NCBI RefSeq assembly: GCF_001420605.1
Contig: NZ_LJIZ01000008.1
Location: forward strand, 124,001 to 188,000
Length of the DNA: 64,000 nucleotides
Direction of reading: 5' to 3'
From: Bacillus sp. FJAT-25509
Lineage (GTDB): Bacteria; Bacillota; Bacilli; Bacillales; Bacillaceae_G
Positions within the stretch are counted from its first letter, which is position 1. Every line of letters begins with the position of its first letter. Shown here one piece after another: positions 25,060 to 34,462 of this stretch. The position numbers and the translations under genes were made by a program. The notes beneath the pieces are model-generated. The model made no database searches. It was not told where the DNA came from and saw only the letters and a program-made list of their open reading frames with translations.

Positions 25060-26250
25060 CTATTTCTTAGTTTCTAAGTAATCTATTGCATTTTTTAGCC
25101 GATTTAATCCCTCAATAATCTTAGACTTTGGACAGCCGATATTCATGCGGATAAATCCTTTTCCAGCCTCACCATATGTCTCTCCAGGCATGATGGCTAC
25201 TTTCGCATGATGAACAAGTGCATGTTGCAACTGTTCGCTAGAAAAAGGCAGCCCTGTAATATCAATCCATGCAAGGTATGTTGATTCTGGCACTGTAAAT
25301 TTAAGATTCGGAAGATGTTCGTTAATAAAATCTTCTACTGTTTTTAAATTATCATGAATATATTCGGTCAATTCATCAACCCACTCTTCACAAGTTTTGT
25401 AGGCTTCAATTGTCGCTAACGTCCCAAAAATACTTGCGGATGAAAGGCCATCTCGATTTTTCAATGATAGAAGAAAAGATTGTTTTATCGTTTCATTAGG
25501 TAAAATTATATATGATCCGCCTAGTCCGGGAGTGTTAAACGTTTTACTCGCGGAAGTGCATATACACACATTTTTCAAGTCACTGCTAGAGTTTATAATC
25601 GGACTATGGGAATAAGGATCATGTACAATATCCATATGAATTTCATCTGAAATAATAAATATATTATATTTATTACATAAGCCAACAATTATTTCGAGTT
25701 CATGCTTTGTCCAAACACGTCCTGTTGGATTATGCGGACTACATAGTAGAAGGACCTTGGCACGCTCGTGAGATAGTTTTTGTTCTAAATCTTCAAAGTT
25801 GATTCGGTACTTGCCATTTTCGTAGATTAATTGATTGTCAGAAATGAAACGATTGTTATCTTGAATGACTTTAAAGAAAGCATCATAAGCCGGAGTTTGG
25901 ATAACGACGTGATCACCAACATTTGTCAAGTATTCGATTAGTTTTGAAATCGAATAAATGACACTTGGACTATAAACAATCCAATCTTCTTTTATTTCAC
26001 AAGAGAATCGATTGCGAAACCAATCTATAATTGCTTCTTTAAATTCAGCATGATTCCATCGCGTATAGCCAAATATACCGTGTTTCATTCGCTTTTCTAA
26101 CGTATGTACTATATCATCGGGACTTTGAAAGTCAGTATCTGAAATCGAGAATGGTAGTAGATCTGGCACTCCAAATCGATCTTCAATATAGTCCCACTGT
26201 GTACAATAAGTACCGGTCCGATCAACTATCTGATCAAATTTGTATTTCAT
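25060..26250 (-). CDS. MalY/PatB-family PLP-dependent C-S lyase
   Basis: A 396-residue fold-type I PLP enzyme of the MalY/PatB group (cystathionine beta-lyase activity). The N-terminal DQIVDRTGTYCTQWD and ISDTDFQSP are group-specific; the PLP lysine is in CTSASKTFNTPGLGGS. The ATG at 26250 is preferred to the TTG at 26265 because the N-terminus then aligns with PatB. It follows the PTS IIBC gene by 20 bases, reproducing the malX-malY order of Escherichia coli. There MalY also interferes with a regulator; here an RpiR gene leads the cluster. Confidence 0.88.
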   Translation of the reverse strand: MKYKFDQIVDRTGTYCTQWDYIEDRFGVPDLLPFSISDTDFQSPDDIVHTLEKRMKHGIFGYTRWNHAEFKEAIIDWFRNRFSCEIKEDWIVYSPSVIYSISKLIEYLTNVGDHVVIQTPAYDAFFKVIQDNNRFISDNQLIYENGKYRINFEDLEQKLSHERAKVLLLCSPHNPTGRVWTKHELEIIVGLCNKYNIFIISDEIHMDIVHDPYSHSPIINSSSDLKNVCICTSASKTFNTPGLGGSYIILPNETIKQSFLLSLKNRDGLSSASIFGTLATIEAYKTCEEWVDELTEYIHDNLKTVEDFINEHLPNLKFTVPESTYLAWIDITGLPFSSEQLQHALVHHAKVAIMPGETYGEAGKGFIRMNIGCPKSKIIEGLNRLKNAIDYLETKK

Positions 26251-26270
26251 TTCGTACAACCCCAATTTAT

Positions 26271-27831
26271 TTAAGATGATAATTTTTCTAATTGTGTTTT
26301 AAGAATACCAACTTGTGGTCCAATAACAACTTGTAAATTGTGTTCGTCTAATTTCACGACACCAAGTGCGCCACAATCTTTTAAAACTTTTTCATTAACA
26401 ATATTCATATTATCTACAACAAGTCTTAATCTTGTAATGCAGTTATCTAGTGATTGAATATTCTCTTTCCCACCTAAAGCAGTAAGAATTTTTAAAGCTT
26501 GAGTATTTGTACCTTTAACCACTGGTTCCTCACTTTGTTGATCCTCAGTTACTTCTTCTCTACCAGGAGTTTTTAAATTAAATTTTAAAATTGCATATCT
26601 GAAAACTGAATAGTATACGGCAAACCATATTGCTCCTACTACAGGTACGAGATACCATTTTGTTTTAACTCCTTGTAAAACACCAAAGATAATGAAGTCT
26701 AATATTCCACCGTCTGTGTTACCAATTGTTAAGTGTAATAAAGCCATTACCATAAAACCTAGTCCCGTTAAAATAACGTGGATGAAATATAGAGGTGGAG
26801 AAATGAACAAGAATAAGAATTCGATCGGTTCAGTGATACCGGTTACAAAAGTTGCAATAACACCAGAGATTAATAGTCCTTTAATTTTATTGCGATTTTC
26901 TGGACGGGCAGTCATAAATTGCAAGTGCTACTGCAGGTAAACCAAACATGAATGTTGGCATTTTTCCTTGAGATAAGAAAGCTGTCGCTGATGGACTGAT
27001 CGGAGCACCGGCTTTTAATTGTGCATAGAAAATATTTAGAGCTCCTGAAACCGTTTGACCGTTAACGACTTCAGTACCACCGGCTTCTGTGAATCTAATC
27101 ATTGCAACTAAAATATGGTGAAGACCAAATGGTAGTAGTAAACGCTCACCGGCACCGAATAAAAATGGTCCGAAAACGCCAGATTTTTGAATTATACTTC
27201 CGATTCCTGTAATCGCAATTGCAAAAACTGGCCAGATCATCGGAATAATGATCCCAACTACTGATAATGCAAGTGTCGTTATGATTGGAACAAAGCGAGC
27301 ACCACCAAAAAATGCAAATGCATCTGGAAGTTTAATACTATAAAAGCGGTTGTGTAATAAATAGACAATTATACCGGCGATGATTCCGCCTAATACGCCC
27401 ATTTCAATTGTTTGAATGCCCATAACCATACCTTGACCGGCTTGACGCATTTTATCTGCCGCTACTAATTGATTTGTTTCTGTTAAATAAAAATTAATTG
27501 ATAAGTGCATGATGACGTAACCAACAAATCCCGAGAAAGCAGCGACACCTTTTTCATATCGTACAAGTCCAAACGGAATTGCCATTGCAAATAAAACGGG
27601 TAAGTATGAAAATGCAAATCCACCAATAGTGGACATAAAGCTAAAAAATACTTGGAGTACAGAATTTCCTAAAAATGGGAATGTCTCGATTGTTGTTGGA
27701 CTAGTAAATGAGCTTCCGATTCCTAATATAAGCCCCATAAAAGCTAGTAATGCTACGGGCACCATAAAGGTCTTACCTAGCCCTTGAAAAAATTCCCAAA
27801 ATTGTGATTTAACGGACTTCTTCTTTGCCAT
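26271..27831 (-). pseudogene. PTS IIBC (maltose/glucose type), frameshifted
   Basis: Two overlapping reading frames make one protein. 27831-26887 encodes the first 300 residues of a glucose-superfamily IIC (FFQGLGKTFMVPVALLAFMG, GAGERLLLPFGLHHIL, FMFGLPAVALAIY) and then runs into foreign codons and a stop. 26924-26271 continues in another frame with MTARPENRNKIKGLLISG, the rest of IIC (GITEPIEFLFLFISP) and a IIB domain with the phospho-Cys in SLDNCITRLRLVVD. The junction is near 26912-26922 (minus strand ATTTATGACTGCC; ATTTATATGACTGCC would restore the frame). It is a recent inactivation or a sequencing error. Otherwise a MalX-like transporter. Confidence 0.85.
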
Positions 27832-27909
27832 GCTTTTAGCTCCTTCGTTTTTTATTATGTCTTAAGAATACTCACGGCAAAATCGTTTAACAACCGTTTG
27901 AGGCGTTTA

Positions 27910-27923
27910 TGTAAGCGTGTACA
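27910..27923. promoter_or_regulatory. Candidate cre (CcpA) site upstream of the PTS IIBC
   Basis: TGTAAGCGTGTACA matches the cre consensus at all but one fixed position, about 80 bases before the IIBC start codon. Confidence 0.7.
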
Positions 27924-27970
27924 TTTTTTGTATATTGCTTACTTTAAATAGATTAATAAATTCATAAATA

Positions 27971-28014
27971 AAAAGAGTCAGTGGTGGTCTAGTAATAGAC
28001 TACTTCTGTCTCTT
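27971..28014 (-). terminator. Terminator after the RpiR gene
   Basis: Imperfect stem built on AAAGAGACAG and TAGTCTA with a short loop and T-run on the minus strand. Confidence 0.55.
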
Positions 28015-28021
28015 TAATGTA

Positions 28022-28792
28022 CTAACATATTTTCATTTCGTTTAAATAAGCAATAATAATAAAATCTAATACCATACTTAACGGAAACCTTGAAGTCATA
28101 TCAAGCTCACCAAAGTACGTGTTTGTAATATAAGCTTGAAGAGATAAATTTACTTCTTTTTGTAAACGATTCGAGTGGTTTCCAGTTATGGCAATCGTTT
28201 TAACGTTCCTATTCTTTAAAATATGGGCAAATTCTAACATATGTAGAGTCTCCCCACTATATGAAACTAGTATGGCCAAATCATTTTCTGTTAAACTATT
28301 TGCTGCACTACGTAGCTCGTCCCAATCAGTTCGCGCATTACATAACTTACCTGCAAACATGAGTTTTCTAGAAGTGTCGACACAAGCGGGAAGTGAATTA
28401 CCAACTCCGAATATTTCAACATGTGTACTTTCGTTTAGATATTTAGCAGCTAGCTTAATCTTTTCTTCATCAATATATTCCAATGTTTTTTCCATTTCTT
28501 CTTTCATTCTCTCAATATGAGTATTAAGTAGATAGGAAGTAGAAGAAACTGGACTTTGAATCTTATTTGTTTCCATTGAAAGAGTATATTTTAAATCTTG
28601 AAACCCACGAAAGCCTAATTGCTGGCATGTTCTACTAATTGTTGCTGTAGATACATAAAGCTCTTTTGATAATTCATCAAGATTCACCTTCGTAATATAA
28701 TCCGTATTTTGTAAAATATAATCCAATACTTGTTTTTCTAGCTGGCTAAGTTTTTCTCTATTTTGTGATAACCGTTTTAATAGTATTTGCAT
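28022..28792 (-). CDS. RpiR-family regulator of the malXY-like operon
   Basis: A 256-residue regulator with an N-terminal RpiR helix-turn-helix (LSKELYVSTATISRTCQQLGFRGFQDLKY) and a SIS domain (EIFGVGNSLPACVDTSRKLMF, AILVSYSGETLHMLEF). It heads the cluster with the PTS IIBC and MalY-type genes on the same strand, so it probably senses the phosphosugar made by that PTS. If the IIBC is truly broken, the regulator has lost its inducing route. Confidence 0.87.
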   Translation of the reverse strand: MQILLKRLSQNREKLSQLEKQVLDYILQNTDYITKVNLDELSKELYVSTATISRTCQQLGFRGFQDLKYTLSMETNKIQSPVSSTSYLLNTHIERMKEEMEKTLEYIDEEKIKLAAKYLNESTHVEIFGVGNSLPACVDTSRKLMFAGKLCNARTDWDELRSAANSLTENDLAILVSYSGETLHMLEFAHILKNRNVKTIAITGNHSNRLQKEVNLSLQAYITNTYFGELDMTSRFPLSMVLDFIIIAYLNEMKIC

Positions 28793-28922
28793 AAAATTCC
28801 ACCTACTTTTAGAGAACTAGAATTATACCTTATTATATAGTAAATATTCTGATTGAAAAGAAATATAGAATGAGGAGAAAGATGAGAGTTACCTTAAATG
28901 AGGAAATGTAGTAGTGATCTGT

Positions 28923-28969
28923 AAAAAAGGAAATGAACCCTATTAATGAAGGATTCATTTCCCTTTTTA
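28923..28969 (-). terminator. Terminator after the PhnB-like gene
   Basis: GGAAATGAACC with a near-perfect complement and a T-rich flank. Confidence 0.75.
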
Positions 28970-28977
28970 TTTATAAA

Positions 28978-29409
28978 TTAAAATTCACCAGTACCGTGAT
29001 TAAACATCCAATGAATGCCGAACTTATCTGTTAGGCTACCATAAGCTTTACTCCAAAAAGTTTCTTGAAGTTCCATTTCTACTTTACCGCCATCACTTAA
29101 TTTAGAAAAGACAGTTCTAAGTTCTTCTAAGTCCTCACTTAAAAAAGATAAAGAAATATTATTGCCTTGGTTAAAAGGGAAATTAGGGAAAGTATCAGAG
29201 AACATAACGTTGCTACCGCTAATGTTCAGTCTAGTATGCATAACTAAATTTTTCGCTTCTTCAGGTAGTGGGTATTCTGGATTTGGGGGTGCTTCACCGA
29301 AAGTCATAATTTTTGGTGTTTCAGTGTTAAATACAGACGCATAGAATTCAACTGCTTCACGTGTATTACCATTAAAATTTAAATAAACATCGATTGGCAT
29401 TTTTTTCAC
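28978..29409 (-). CDS. VOC-fold protein, PhnB/YjdN type
   Basis: A 143-residue vicinal-oxygen-chelate protein of the PhnB-like group: YLNFNGNTREAVEFYASVFN at the N-terminus and SLTDKFGIHWMFNHG at the C-terminus are typical. Metal and substrate are unknown for this group, and annotation as a methyltransferase in some databases is misleading. It is a single gene. A related protein lies at 43186-43584. Confidence 0.85.
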   Translation of the reverse strand: MKKMPIDVYLNFNGNTREAVEFYASVFNTETPKIMTFGEAPPNPEYPLPEEAKNLVMHTRLNISGSNVMFSDTFPNFPFNQGNNISLSFLSEDLEELRTVFSKLSDGGKVEMELQETFWSKAYGSLTDKFGIHWMFNHGTGEF

Positions 29410-29602
29410 TCCTAATGTTATGTATTCAAGACTTTTAAAAGCCTACTAATCCATTCTATCCAAAAAAAGGTAATTTAACAAACTAATATTTGTTAATTGT
29501 ATGAAAAATTCTGACTTTATTATGAAATGGGAAGAAATAATAGTGGAGTTTTAATTAAGAAGGGAAATTGTATTAATCTCATGGGGGGCTTAAAAAAGGC
29601 AA

Positions 29603-29742
29603 ATCGCAGTGAAAATTGATGTATCGCAATTAAATCGTGGAATAGCAATTAAATTTATGGAATGACAATTAAAAACGGGAAACGGCAATTAAATTCTTAT
29701 AATCGCAATTAAAAACGGGAAACAGCAATTAAAATAGCAGAA
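29603..29742. repeat. Seven-copy 20-bp tandem repeat
   Basis: Seven head-to-tail units of exactly 20 bases with a conserved CAATTAAA core, for example TCGCAATTAAAAACGGGAAA. The outermost unit is the most diverged. The period is not a multiple of three and the units hold no start codon with a ribosome binding site, so it is not coding. A regular 20-bp period places each core on about the same face of the helix. Confidence 0.9.
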
Positions 29743-30168
29743 CCAACTTCCTTCTTAAACTTAAAAACAATTTTTTCAAAAAAATGCTCCATTTTAGATC
29801 AACTCACCAACCTTACCATTGTTCAGGTGAAAAATAAGTAGAAACTTGTCGTAAATGTAGTGAAGACAGATTATTCTGACTTCTATTAATACAGTATTTT
29901 TACCTATTTAAAAAATAATAGACGTCGGTTGAAAATGTCTAAATGCTTCTTTTGTCTAATACAGACTAACTTAACCCCAAAATGTCTCAACCTAATTATT
30001 GCAATTTTCCCGAGTTAATAAACTTTTTTCGAACATCCTCGACTGAATATGTCAAAATCCACTTTTTTTCTACTTGAACTCTTTCAGTTCTCTCCAAATT
30101 GAATATGCCAAAAGTCTGATTGAATAACCCAATATGATTATAGGGATAACGTAATTAAAATTAATATA

Positions 30169-30180
30169 GTATCAAGTTTC
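30169..30180 (+). promoter_or_regulatory. Box shared with the 56-57 kb promoter cassettes
   Basis: GTATCAAGTTTC is identical to part of the cassette before the 57593 subtilase. Here it lies 100 bases before the start codon of another subtilase. Confidence 0.4.
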
Positions 30181-30279
30181 TTAATAAAGCATTAGCAATT
30201 ATTTAAATCAGTTTGGCTTGAATCTATTTTTATTTTAATAGATTAAGAACATTAAAGTTTACTGTAGAGGAGATTAGAG

Positions 30280-33200
30280 ATGAAAAAGAGAAAAAGCTTT
30301 CCTTACAAAGTCCTTGCAACGACAACTTTAGCTTCAATGTTATTTACATCAACTGGATTTGCTGAAGGAACAAATGAAAATCAGGTGCCAGCTCCAAGTT
30401 TAGATGAGATTGCAAAGCAGGGTCAAAAGATTTTTGCTGAAGAAAAAAAACAAACTGGGGAAAAAGCTGTAGACCCATTTGGCTATAAAGATTTAAATGA
30501 TGCTCATGCTTATAAACCAAATGAAAAAGTACGTGTAATCGTTGAGGTAGAGCAACCAACAACTTCTGATGATTCTACTCAAACTAAAAAAGCACGTTTT
30601 AAAGAAAAGCAAGATCAAGTCATCTCAAAGATTTCAAAAACAAGATCTGTACCAAAAATAAATCAACGCTTTTATGAAGGCTTTAATGGTTTTAGTTTAG
30701 AGACAGAATATCGTAACTTAAAAGAAATTCAACAAACAGAAGGCGTAACGAATGTACATATTGCAAGAAAGTTCCAACCAACAATGGGAGCAAGTAAAGA
30801 ATTAGTACAAGCTCAAAAAGTATGGGAAAGTTACGGATATCAGGGTGAAGGATTGTTAGTAGGCGTAGTCGATACAGGTATTGACTATACGCATAAAGAC
30901 ATGACAATCACTGAAAAAGGAAAAGCAAAAGAAAAATGGAATCAAGAAAACATTAAAAGTAAACTTGCTGAAACAAGTGTAGGAGACGTTTGGTATAGTG
31001 ACAAAGTTCCAACTGGATATGACTGGGCGGATCATGATACAGATGTCATTCCACATGGAGCAGGAAATGAGCACGGTATGCACGTAGCTGGTACAGTTGG
31101 TGCAAACGGTGATGATTCAAATGATGGGGTTGCAGGTATTGCTCCAGGTGTACAATTACTAGCAGAAAAAGTATTCTCTGATACAGCAAATGGTGCATAT
31201 GAAGATGACATCATTGCAGGGATTGAGCATGCGGTAACAATGGGAGCAGATGTCATTAATATGAGTTTAGGAACTGATTCAGGATTTGTTAGTGAAGTGG
31301 ATGATCCGATTCAAAAGGTGATCCGTGAAGCGACTGAGCAAGGTACGCTTGTCGTTGTAGCAGGTGGAAACTCTGCTTATAGTACGCAAAATAATTTGCT
31401 GCAATCTTCTTTAAAACCATATGCTGAAAATCCGGATATTGGTACAGTTGGGGAACCAGGTGTAAGTCCTTTTGCGATATCTGTGGCTTCATATGAAAAT
31501 TCAAATATACATATGAATACGCTAAAAGAGGAAAATGGAATACAGCTTCCATACCAAGACCAATCACAATATAACTTTAATCTATCAAAAGTATTATCAC
31601 CATTAGAATCATATGAAATGGTATATGTTGGAGAAGGTAAAACTGCCGACTTTAAAAATCTTCCAGACTTAACAGGAAAGATCGTTGTAGCAAAACCAAA
31701 TGTAAAGTATGCTACTTACAATTATATTCAATCTGAAGCGAAGAAAAAGAACGCAAAAGCAATCATTCTTGTTCCAGCTAATTCAGATGTTGACTATCCA
31801 TTAGTATATTGGAGTCCTTATTTTAATGTAGAAGCAGCTACAACAAGTAAAGCGATTGGCAATGCATTAATTTCTAAGTTACAAAGTGGTTATGTTGTAA
31901 AAATGAAACCATCTAAAGGGGTATATGTTGATAATCCAGATCAGAATACGATGTCATATTTTTCTTCATATGGAGCTCCACATACATTAGACTTTAAACC
32001 AGAAATATCTGCACCAGGAGGAAATATTTACTCAACTGTACCAGGTAATGGCTATGAGGTTATGAGCGGTACATCAATGGCATCACCACATGTTGCTGGT
32101 GGTTCAGCATTAGTTTTACAATCACTTTATGAAAAAGGATTAAAACATTCAGAGAGTACAGCGTTAAAAGCGAAAATTGCTTTAATGAACACTTCTAAAT
32201 TAGTACAAGATCCTAGTACGAATAATGAAGTACCGTATTCTCCACGTATTCAAGGATCTGGTTTAATGCAAATTCAAAATGCAATTAAAACGCCTGTACT
32301 TGTGACAAGAGAGAAAACTCCGCTTGAACAAGCTGGAGCAGTTGCACTAAAAGAAGTTAATAATAATATTCACTTCAAATTAAATGCAGAAGCTCTTCAA
32401 AATCTGAATGTAAAAGATTTAGAGTATCAAGTGTATGTAGATGTATATACAGATGGTAGAGAAACAAAAGAATTTGACTTAGACAATGATGGGAAATTAG
32501 ATTCAAAAGAATATTTAACATTAAAAAGTGAGCGTATCCAAGGGGCTACGGCAACTGTAAACGGTGAAAAAGTAACAAGCACAGAAGGAAAGACATTAAA
32601 AATTAAACCGGGACAAGAAAAAAATCTTGATGTTCAGATTCAACTTCCATCAAGCTTAAAAGATGGTTCATTTGTTGAGGGATATGTACGTCTAGTTCCT
32701 TCAGGAAGAAATAGCGATTCAGCAGTACCGTTATCAGTTCCTTACATGGGGTATTATGGCAAATGGGATCAACCAAAAAACATTGATCCAGCAGCATATG
32801 AGAAAGATGCATTCTTAGGTTATACTACACTTTGGAATGATGAAATAGGAGCAGAAGGGGTATTCCCATTAGGATATGATCCAAGAACAGGAAGTTTTAA
32901 TATGGATCGAATTGTAATGTCACCTAATACTCCATTGAAAGAAGTATACCCATCATTTACAGTGCTTCGTAACTTAGCTAAAACAGAAATGTACGTAGAA
33001 AATGATAAAGGTGAATTACTCCAATATTTAGGTGATTTTAGTGAATATACTGGTAAGCCATGGAAATTCCGTAAAAACATTATGTCTTACAGAGACTATT
33101 TGAATACTGGATATGGTTGGGATTTAAAAGATCAAAATGGACAAGTTGTGAAGGATGGCGTTTATAACTATGTAATCAAAACAACGCTTGATTATAAAGG

Positions 33201-33786
33201 TGCGAAGCCACAAATTGTAAAACTTCCATTGCATGTTGACTCAATTGCTCCAGTTGTTACGGATATAAAAGTAACACCTAAAGATGGCCAATACGAAATC
33301 TCGTTCAAAGCGGATGATGTTGGAAGTGGTTATATTGGTGCGGTCATTTGGTATAACGGTAAGTATAAGTCATTACCTGAAGGTGCAACATCTACTCTAG
33401 TAAAAGAAGAGCCAAAGAGTGTCGTAGTATTAGGAGTAGACTATGCTCTAAACCAAAGTTATACAGTTTGGGGGGATCCTACTTATATTAATGAAGGAAT
33501 GCTTGTTAGCTACTTCAGTGTATATCCAAATAAAAATGTAAATAGTAAAACGCCAGCAGGAATCAATGGATTTGCAAATAATAATGTAAATTGGAAAATT
33601 TATATTAAAGATGCTAACGGAAATGTAATTGATTCACTAGATGTACAAAACAAAAATGAAATTCACTTGAATTGGACCCCAGAAGCAACTGTTCCAAATG
33701 GTACGTATACAATATCGGCGGATGTATCTAGTAAAGATGGATTTAAAGTATCAGTAAGTCCACAAACAATTACTGTACAACAATAA
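30280..33786 (+). CDS. Secreted subtilisin-like (S8) serine protease, multidomain
   Basis: 1168 residues. Signal peptide at 1-28 (ending STGFAEG), an inhibitor I9-type propeptide at about 75-170 (KVRVIVEVEQP, RFYEGFNGFSLE), and an S8 catalytic domain with Asp198 in VVDTGIDYTHKDM, His265 in EHGMHVAGT and Ser599 in SGTSMASPHVAGG. A PA-type insert lies between His and Ser. C-terminal regions look Fn3-like, as in C5a-peptidase/lactocepin proteases, with one EF-hand-like loop (DLDNDGKLDSKEYL). It probably degrades extracellular protein. No LPXTG anchor is present, so it is likely released. It is separated from upstream genes by 870 bases and may share control with the subtilase at 57593. Confidence 0.93.
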   Translation: MKKRKSFPYKVLATTTLASMLFTSTGFAEGTNENQVPAPSLDEIAKQGQKIFAEEKKQTGEKAVDPFGYKDLNDAHAYKPNEKVRVIVEVEQPTTSDDSTQTKKARFKEKQDQVISKISKTRSVPKINQRFYEGFNGFSLETEYRNLKEIQQTEGVTNVHIARKFQPTMGASKELVQAQKVWESYGYQGEGLLVGVVDTGIDYTHKDMTITEKGKAKEKWNQENIKSKLAETSVGDVWYSDKVPTGYDWADHDTDVIPHGAGNEHGMHVAGTVGANGDDSNDGVAGIAPGVQLLAEKVFSDTANGAYEDDIIAGIEHAVTMGADVINMSLGTDSGFVSEVDDPIQKVIREATEQGTLVVVAGGNSAYSTQNNLLQSSLKPYAENPDIGTVGEPGVSPFAISVASYENSNIHMNTLKEENGIQLPYQDQSQYNFNLSKVLSPLESYEMVYVGEGKTADFKNLPDLTGKIVVAKPNVKYATYNYIQSEAKKKNAKAIILVPANSDVDYPLVYWSPYFNVEAATTSKAIGNALISKLQSGYVVKMKPSKGVYVDNPDQNTMSYFSSYGAPHTLDFKPEISAPGGNIYSTVPGNGYEVMSGTSMASPHVAGGSALVLQSLYEKGLKHSESTALKAKIALMNTSKLVQDPSTNNEVPYSPRIQGSGLMQIQNAIKTPVLVTREKTPLEQAGAVALKEVNNNIHFKLNAEALQNLNVKDLEYQVYVDVYTDGRETKEFDLDNDGKLDSKEYLTLKSERIQGATATVNGEKVTSTEGKTLKIKPGQEKNLDVQIQLPSSLKDGSFVEGYVRLVPSGRNSDSAVPLSVPYMGYYGKWDQPKNIDPAAYEKDAFLGYTTLWNDEIGAEGVFPLGYDPRTGSFNMDRIVMSPNTPLKEVYPSFTVLRNLAKTEMYVENDKGELLQYLGDFSEYTGKPWKFRKNIMSYRDYLNTGYGWDLKDQNGQVVKDGVYNYVIKTTLDYKGAKPQIVKLPLHVDSIAPVVTDIKVTPKDGQYEISFKADDVGSGYIGAVIWYNGKYKSLPEGATSTLVKEEPKSVVVLGVDYALNQSYTVWGDPTYINEGMLVSYFSVYPNKNVNSKTPAGINGFANNNVNWKIYIKDANGNVIDSLDVQNKNEIHLNWTPEATVPNGTYTISADVSSKDGFKVSVSPQTITVQQ

Positions 33787-33796
33787 ATAATCAAAA

Positions 33797-33835
33797 AGTA
33801 AAAGTGTAGGGAATATATTTTCCTACACTTTTCAG
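33797..33835 (+). terminator. Terminator after the subtilase, copy 1 of a 33-bp repeat
   Basis: AAAAGTGTAGG stem with its complement and T-run. The 33 bases at 33800-33832 recur exactly at 35681-35713. Confidence 0.9.
33800..33832 (+). repeat. 33-bp direct repeat, left copy
   Basis: Identical to 35681-35713, including the asymmetric loop. The bases just inside the pair are CAGAGTG on the left and CACTCTG on the right, a 7-bp inverted pair. Confidence 0.95.
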
Positions 33836-33925
33836 AGTGTTGAAAAATAACTTAGTCAATAGAACTAAGCATATTATTTTAGAAAAAATACCCTTTGTCG
33901 GAAAATTATTATAAAGGGGGTTTTT

Positions 33926-34186
33926 ATGTACTACTACCAAGAGAACTTAGACCTCGCAAAAAATCGTAAATTTTATGAGAATATGATTGATGTGGAATAA
34001 CACATTGAACGTGAAGAATGGATTAAAGAGGTCGTTATTGAGGAAGATCTTAAGAATTTAGAAAAAAGTAAAATTTATCATTTATCAAAAAAAGGGATTG
34101 CTATGTTTCCATTAAAAAATTATTAGGATTCATTTATAGAAAAAGAAATAGTTGGTACGCAGAAAGAAGTTGTGTTAAACGGTTAG
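33926..34186 (+). pseudogene. Broken small gene in the islet
   Basis: An ATG after AAAGGGGG opens MYYYQENLDLAKNRKF and stops after 24 codons. The same frame then continues protein-like (HIEREEWIKEVVIEEDL, then KSKIYHLSKKGIAMF) through a second stop (TAG at 34124) to 34186. The two in-frame stops and continuing coding character suggest a decayed gene. The family is not recognised; the product is charged and helical. Confidence 0.5.
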
Positions 34187-34462
34187 GAAATTTTCTCACT
34201 GCCCTGTAATTAGCAAAAAAAGTAACGAATCCATTCACGTGAGATTTTTTTCTTGAAAGCTAGAAGGCACTGAAATGGTTCCCAATGCTGATCGGTGGAT
34301 AGTAACGATCGCTTTAAAATTAAAAGGTGTCCATGTTATCGATTGAGCTATTTCAGTTCCAAAATAGATGAGATTTCAATAGTTCCCTAATTTGTAACAA
34401 TTATTGGAAAAATTTCTCTGTTTTTATGTTAGTTTTGACATAGAAAGTGAGGAGATTTTTAT
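34187..34462. other. Intergenic, possible structured element
   Basis: 276 bases. 34266-34278 (GGCACTGAAATGG) pairs with 34348-34360 (CTATTTCAGTTCC) at 11 of 13 positions, enclosing about 70 bases. No gene seen. Confidence 0.35.

Larger units (their letters stand above)
29410..30279. other. Long intergenic region with tandem repeat
   Basis: 870 bases without a supportable gene. It holds the 20-bp repeat array (29603-29742), two loosely similar stretches reading TGAATATGTCAAAA and TGAATATGCCAAAA (about 30046 and 30102), and the box GTATCAAGTTTC (30169-30180). Confidence 0.6.

Noticed and set aside
29603-29742. CRISPR array
   Set aside because: Units are contiguous 20-base tandem copies with no unique spacers, and no cas genes are near.
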